DNA of 46,401 nt, taken from assembly GCA_913775795.1 (NCBI GenBank), contig CAJYLT010000078.1:1-46401 (forward strand). The letters are read 5' to 3'. The stretch's first letter is position 1. The number at the start of each line of letters is the position of its first letter. The notes under the pieces were generated by a model. The model saw only the letters and a list, made by a program, of their open reading frames with translations. It was not told the origin of the DNA and made no database searches. This document shows positions 42,640 through 46,401 of the stretch, piece by piece. Position numbers and translations under genes: made by a program. Source of the DNA: an uncultured Sphingomonas sp. (GTDB lineage: Bacteria > Pseudomonadota > Alphaproteobacteria > Sphingomonadales > Sphingomonadaceae).

Positions 42640-44649
42640 TCACTCGAACTCGAGGATCGCCGCGTCGACCGCCAGGCTTTCCCCCGGCTGGTGGTTGACC
42701 TTGGCGACCGTTGCCGCGCGTTCGGCGCGCAGGATGTTCTCCATCTTCATGGCCTCGACCACCGCCAGCGGCTGTCCCGCCTCGACCCGGTCGCCCTCGG
42801 CCACTTCCAGCCGGGTAAGCAGGCCGGGCATCGGGCAGAGCAGGAACTTCGAGGTATCGGGCGGCAGCTTCTCGATCATGTGCGCCGCGAGCGGGGCGAT
42901 GTGCGCGGGCAGCACGCGGACGGCGTGCGCCGCGCCGCGCGTGGTCAGCCGCCAGCCGCCGCGGGTGGGTGCGACCTGCACCGACAACGCCTCGCCGTCG
43001 ATGACCGCGTGGACGAGGCGCGCGCCGGGGCGGAAGTCGTGCTCGACCGACAGCGCCTGTCCGTCGACGCTCACGCCGTCCGCCAGATCGACCGCGAAGT
43101 CCGCCTCGCCGATCCGCGCGGTCCAGCGCTGCGGGGCGGTAAGCGCATCACCGAGCTGCCCGCCGATCGTCCGCGCGCGCGCCGCGGTCGCCTCGGCGAT
43201 CACCGCCGCCAGCGCCGCCAGCTTGCGCTGCAACCCCGCATCGGCGGGCGCGCCGCCGAATCCCTCGGGATATTCCTCCGCGATGAAGCCCGTCGTCAGC
43301 GCGCCCAATCGGAAGCGCGGGTGCTGCATCAGCGCCGACAGGAAATCGACATTGTTGCCCACCCCCTCGACCACGAAACGGTCGAGCGCCGCGACCTGAA
43401 GGTCCGCCGCCTCGTCGCGGGTGGGCGCCCAGGTGACGAGCTTGGCGATCATGGGGTCGTAGAACATGCTGACCTCGCCCCCCTCGGCGACGCCATCGTC
43501 GACGCGGGTGTAGCCGGTCGCGGGCGTCTCGCCGTAAGGCGTCCCCTCCGCCGCGGGCGGGGCATAGCGGACCAGCCGCCCGGTCGAGGGCAGGAAGCCG
43601 CGATACGGGTCCTCGGCATAGACGCGATTCTCGATCGCCCAGCCGTCGAGCTTCACGTCATCCTGCCCGAACCCCAGCGGCTCGCCCGCGGCGACCCGGA
43701 TCATCTGTTCGACCAGGTCGAGGCCGGTGATCGCCTCCGTCACCGGATGCTCGACCTGAAGCCGGGTGTTCATCTCGAGGAAGTAGAAGCCGTCGCCGGT
43801 GGTGTCGGCGCCCGACACGATCAGCTCGACGGTACCGGCGCTGTAATATCCGACCGCACGGGCCAGCGCGACCGCCTGCTCGCCCATCTTCCGCCGCATC
43901 GCGGGGGTGACGAAGGGCGACGGCGCTTCCTCGACAACCTTCTGGTGGCGGCGCTGGATCGAGCATTCGCGCTCGCCCAGGTAGACGATGTTGCCGTGCT
44001 GGTCGCCCAGCACCTGGATCTCGATATGGCGTGGTTGCTCGATGAACTTCTCGATGAACACGCGGTCGTCGCCGAAGCTCGCCAGCCCCTCGCGCTTGGT
44101 CGCCTCGAACCCCTCGCGCACGTCCTGTTCGGAGTAAGCGAGCCGCATCCCCTTGCCGCCGCCGCCGGCCGACGCTTTCATCATCACCGGATAGCCGATG
44201 TCCGACGCGATCCGCACCGCATCGTCGGTGTCGGCGATCTCGCCCAGGAAGCCGGGGACGACGTTGACGCCCGCGGCCTTGGCGAGCTTCTTCGATTCGA
44301 TCTTGTCCCCCATCGCCGCGATCGCACCCGGCGGCGGACCGACAAAGGCGATGCCGGCGTCGGCGCACGCGCGCGCGAAACTCTCGCGCTCGGACAGGAA
44401 GCCGTAGCCGGGGTGGATGCAGTCCGCGCCCGTCTCCTTGGCGGCGAGCAGGATCAGATCGGCCTTGAGATAGCTCTCCGCCGCCGGCGCCGGCCCGAGC
44501 CGCACCGCCTCGTCCGCCATCAGCACATGCGGGCTGCGCGCATCGGCGTCGGAATAGACCGCGACGGTCTTCAGCCCCATGCGCTTGGCCGTCCGGAACA
44601 CCCGGCACGCGATTTCGCCGCGATTGGCGACGAGGATTTTGTTGAACAT
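42640..44649 (-). CDS. pccA: Propionyl-CoA/acetyl-CoA carboxylase biotin-containing subunit, 669 aa
   Basis: This is the alpha subunit of a biotin-dependent acyl-CoA carboxylase. The biotin carboxylase domain (1-450) has ANRGEIACRVFRTAKRMG, the ATP loop ASAGGGGKGMR and EMNTRLQVEHPVTE; a linker domain leads to the biotin carrier domain with EAMKMEN, where Lys635 sits 35 residues from the end, as is usual. Next to methylmalonyl-CoA mutase the natural substrate is propionyl-CoA, feeding succinyl-CoA. ATG 44649 overlaps the upstream 83-aa ORF's stop (TGATG). The beta subunit gene is not in this window. Confidence 0.94.
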   Translation of the reverse strand: MFNKILVANRGEIACRVFRTAKRMGLKTVAVYSDADARSPHVLMADEAVRLGPAPAAESYLKADLILLAAKETGADCIHPGYGFLSERESFARACADAGIAFVGPPPGAIAAMGDKIESKKLAKAAGVNVVPGFLGEIADTDDAVRIASDIGYPVMMKASAGGGGKGMRLAYSEQDVREGFEATKREGLASFGDDRVFIEKFIEQPRHIEIQVLGDQHGNIVYLGERECSIQRRHQKVVEEAPSPFVTPAMRRKMGEQAVALARAVGYYSAGTVELIVSGADTTGDGFYFLEMNTRLQVEHPVTEAITGLDLVEQMIRVAAGEPLGFGQDDVKLDGWAIENRVYAEDPYRGFLPSTGRLVRYAPPAAEGTPYGETPATGYTRVDDGVAEGGEVSMFYDPMIAKLVTWAPTRDEAADLQVAALDRFVVEGVGNNVDFLSALMQHPRFRLGALTTGFIAEEYPEGFGGAPADAGLQRKLAALAAVIAEATAARARTIGGQLGDALTAPQRWTARIGEADFAVDLADGVSVDGQALSVEHDFRPGARLVHAVIDGEALSVQVAPTRGGWRLTTRGAAHAVRVLPAHIAPLAAHMIEKLPPDTSKFLLCPMPGLLTRLEVAEGDRVEAGQPLAVVEAMKMENILRAERAATVAKVNHQPGESLAVDAAILEFE

Positions 44650-44900
44650 CAGGTCCTGTCCCTGTTCTCAAACTTGTCGAGCGCCTGTCGCGCGGCGCGC
44701 CGGGCGAGGCGGTGGCAGAAAATCAGCGTGATCGCGGCATAGAGCGCTGCCGTTCCGGCATCGATCGACGCGACGAGCCAGAATGGCACCTCATCGATGC
44801 CAGTCAGCGGATGAAGAAGGCCGACCAGCCACGAAACGACGTGCCAGTAGATTGCCGAGAACAACGCAAAACCGATCGCAGCTCGGCGGACCCGAATCAT
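44649..44900 (-). CDS. Small membrane protein between bioB and pccA, 83 aa
   Basis: Two hydrophobic segments are seen (about residues 7-28 and 42-63), with a basic C-terminal end ([20 protein letters not shown]). I recognise no family, though DUF2061-like small membrane proteins look similar. Its ATG overlaps the bioB stop (ATGA) and its stop overlaps the pccA start (TGATG), so it is locked into the operon. The bioB overlap exists only because of the repeat-derived extension of bioB. Confidence 0.7.
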   Translation of the reverse strand: MIRVRRAAIGFALFSAIYWHVVSWLVGLLHPLTGIDEVPFWLVASIDAGTAALYAAITLIFCHRLARRAARQALDKFENRDRT

Positions 44901-45994
44901 TCGGGCGACCCAACCACCTCGTCACCCCGGACTTGATCGGGGGTCCCGCTTCTTCCTTCGCTTCCGAGGCAGAGGGACCCCGGTTCAAGGCCGGGGTGAC
45001 GGGCTTGTTCCGCCGCCATCGCGGTCAGTCCCAGCTTCGCGAAGAGCGCGCCGTCGGCGTCGTCGCCCGCATTGCCCGTCGTCAGCAGCTTGTCGCCGGC
45101 GAAGATCGAATTCGCGCCCGCGAGGAAGCACAAAGCCTGCGTCGCCTCGCTCATGCTCTCGCGGCCCGCGCTCAGCCGCACCATGCTCGACGGCATGGTG
45201 ATGCGCGCGACCGCCACCGTGCGCACGAACTCGATATCGTCGATCTTCGCCATCGGCGTGTCGGCGAGCATGTTGCCGAGCGGCGTGCCCTTCACCGGCA
45301 CCAGCGCGTTGACCGGCACGCTTTCGGGCGGGGTGGGTAGGTTGGCGAGCGCGTGGATGAAGCCCACCCGGTCGCTCCGCGCCTCGCCCAGCCCGACGAT
45401 GCCGCCCGAACAGACGTTGATCCCCGCCGCGCGCACCGCGTCCAGCGTGTCCAGCCGATCCTCGAACGTCCGCGTGGTGATGACCTTGGCGTAATGCTCG
45501 GGCGAGGTGTCGATATTGTGGTTATAATAGTCGAGCCCGGCCTCGGCGAGCTGCCCGGCCTGCGCGGGCGTCAGCATGCCGAGCGTCATGCAGGTTTCCA
45601 TGCCCATCTGACGCACGCCCTTCACCATCTCCACGATGGCGGGCATGTCGCGGTCCTTGGGATTGCGCCACGCCGCACCCATGCAGAAGCGGGTGGAGCC
45701 GTTGTCCTTGGCCTCGGCCGCCGCCTGCATCACCGCGCGCACGTCCATGAGCTTGGTGGCCTTCAACCCCGTCTCCGCGCCCGCCGCCTGGTTGCAATAG
45801 CCGCAATCCTCGGGGCAGCCGCCGGTCTTGATCGACAGCAGCGTCGATCGCTGGACCTGGTTCGCGGGATGGTTCGCCCGGTGCACCTCCGCTGCGCGGA
45901 AGACGAGTTCGGTGAAGGGCAGGTCGTAGAGCTCGGCGATCGCTTCGCGCGACCAGCGCTCGGTCTGCGTCTCGATCGGGGTCATGTCGTTCAC
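44897..45994 (-). CDS. bioB: Biotin synthase with repeat-encoded C-terminal extension, 365 aa
   Basis: This radical SAM enzyme inserts sulfur into dethiobiotin. The SAM cluster motif CPEDCGYC (Cys60, 64, 67) and the later segments [11 protein letters not shown] and [10 protein letters not shown] are intact. The enzyme would supply biotin to PccA downstream. The normal end lies near [10 protein letters not shown] (about residue 331); the last 34 residues ([10 protein letters not shown]... to SPE) are encoded by the palindromic repeat at 44921-45000 and the bases after it. The start is GTG 45994 overlapping the mutase stop (GTGA), or ATG 45985. Confidence 0.92.
   Translation of the reverse strand: MNDMTPIETQTERWSREAIAELYDLPFTELVFRAAEVHRANHPANQVQRSTLLSIKTGGCPEDCGYCNQAAGAETGLKATKLMDVRAVMQAAAEAKDNGSTRFCMGAAWRNPKDRDMPAIVEMVKGVRQMGMETCMTLGMLTPAQAGQLAEAGLDYYNHNIDTSPEHYAKVITTRTFEDRLDTLDAVRAAGINVCSGGIVGLGEARSDRVGFIHALANLPTPPESVPVNALVPVKGTPLGNMLADTPMAKIDDIEFVRTVAVARITMPSSMVRLSAGRESMSEATQALCFLAGANSIFAGDKLLTTGNAGDDADGALFAKLGLTAMAAEQARHPGLEPGSLCLGSEGRSGTPDQVRGDEVVGSPE
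44921..45000. repeat. Paired GTCACCCCGG-type palindromic repeat inside the bioB 3' end
   Basis: Two 30-nt copies lie in inverted orientation (44921-44950 and 44971-45000) and match at 26 of 30 positions; each contains its own palindrome (CCCCGG...CCGGGG-like). The layout matches the element between nuoI and nuoJ, though the core differs. This is a common alphaproteobacterial intergenic element as I recall, but here it is read through as the bioB C-terminus. Confidence 0.85.
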
Positions 45995-46401
45995 TCGGCC
46001 GTCTCCGTTTCGGGCGCCATGTTGTGGCCGAGGAGGCGCAGCACCTCCTCCGCCGCGGTGATGAGGTTGGTGCCGGGGCCGAAGATCGCCTGCACCCCGG
46101 CGTCGCGCAGGAACTGATAGTCCTGTGCGGGGATCACGCCGCCCGCGATCACGCGGATGTCCGACCGGCCGGCGTCGCGCAGATGGCCGATCAGCTCGGG
46201 GATCAGCGTCTTGTGCCCGGCCGCGAGGCTGGAGGCGCCGACGACGTCGACATCCTGCTCGATCGCCAGCTTCGCGGCTTCCTCTGGCGTCTGGAACAGC
46301 GGGCCAGGCACCACGTCGAAGCCAAGGTCGCCGAACATCGACGACACGAGGTTGGCGCCGCGGTCGTGGCCGTCCTGCCCCATCTTGGCGACGAACATGC
46401 G
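45991..46401 (-). CDS. scpA: Methylmalonyl-CoA mutase, C-terminal cobalamin-binding part (cut by window edge)
   Basis: Only the last 136 or so residues are present; the gene continues off the right edge. The B12-binding domain is clear: the DGHDRG motif (Asp-x-His-x-x-Gly with the cobalt-ligating His), then [18 protein letters not shown] and the [15 protein letters not shown] segment. The mutase converts methylmalonyl-CoA to succinyl-CoA, the step after propionyl-CoA carboxylation. It overlaps bioB (GTGA) and so heads or joins the same operon as pccA. Confidence 0.92.
   Translation of the reverse strand, partial: RMFVAKMGQDGHDRGANLVSSMFGDLGFDVVPGPLFQTPEEAAKLAIEQDVDVVGASSLAAGHKTLIPELIGHLRDAGRSDIRVIAGGVIPAQDYQFLRDAGVQAIFGPGTNLITAAEEVLRLLGHNMAPETETAE

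Noticed and set aside
42691..44742. 683-aa plus-strand open frame opposite pccA
   Set aside because: pccA on the minus strand has intact biotin carboxylase and biotin carrier motifs; the plus frame has none.

Overview
The window is high-GC DNA with dense, overlapping operons. It looks like the chromosome of a sphingomonad (Alphaproteobacteria, order Sphingomonadales). Pointers are a 14-gene nuo operon running into birA, coaX and rnj, a PopZ-type polar organizer beside tolC and pcm, DUF1467, DUF2497, TIGR02186 and ubiquinol-cytochrome c chaperone families, and paired GTCACCCC-type palindromic repeats. This placement rests on gene content and remembered gene orders; no search was run.

Left part (1-6.8 kb): a perfect 22-bp inverted repeat opens the window. 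Then, on the minus strand, come pcm, tolC and popZ, preceded by an Hpt-like protein that lacks its phospho-histidine. Divergent from this is a 762-aa membrane-anchored coiled-coil protein reminiscent of TipN, overlapping a secreted DUF1080 protein.

Central part (6.6-25.7 kb, minus strand): a complete complex I operon nuoABCDEFGHIJKLMN continues into birA (probable CTG start), coaX, rnj and DUF1467. It carries three unusual insertions: a 52-aa membrane ORF between nuoE and nuoF, a low-GC secreted-protein gene spliced with near-zero spacing between nuoF and nuoG, and a paired palindromic repeat between nuoI and nuoJ. NuoC has an 80-residue low-complexity tail. At least six nuo genes start with TTG or GTG.

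Right-centre (25.8-34.8 kb): suhB, efp, an M23 peptidase, an L,D-transpeptidase, thiE and class I aldolase fda on the minus strand; a TlpA-like thioredoxin on plus; a HerA-type ATPase, a TIGR02186 protein and a TauE/SafE exporter on minus.

Accessory region (34.9-40.1 kb): an NfrB-like glycosyltransferase gene is cut in two at a histidine codon by about 2.77 kb of lower-GC DNA. The insert holds six small plus-strand genes: a secreted Cys-repeat peptide, two proteins that share one 50-residue domain, a tail-anchored LuxR-type regulator, a 115-aa protein and a polytopic membrane protein. No transposase or integrase is visible. The second half of the glycosyltransferase still overlaps a downstream NfrA-like partner candidate. 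This is the most novel stretch of the window.

Right end (40.3-46.4 kb): rcnB-like, bamE, the cytochrome bc1 chaperone and yceD, then a minus-strand propionyl-CoA/biotin operon: methylmalonyl-CoA mutase (cut by the window edge), bioB, an 83-aa membrane ORF and pccA. The end of bioB is written by a palindromic repeat that runs it into the next start codon. No rRNA, tRNA or CRISPR array was seen.
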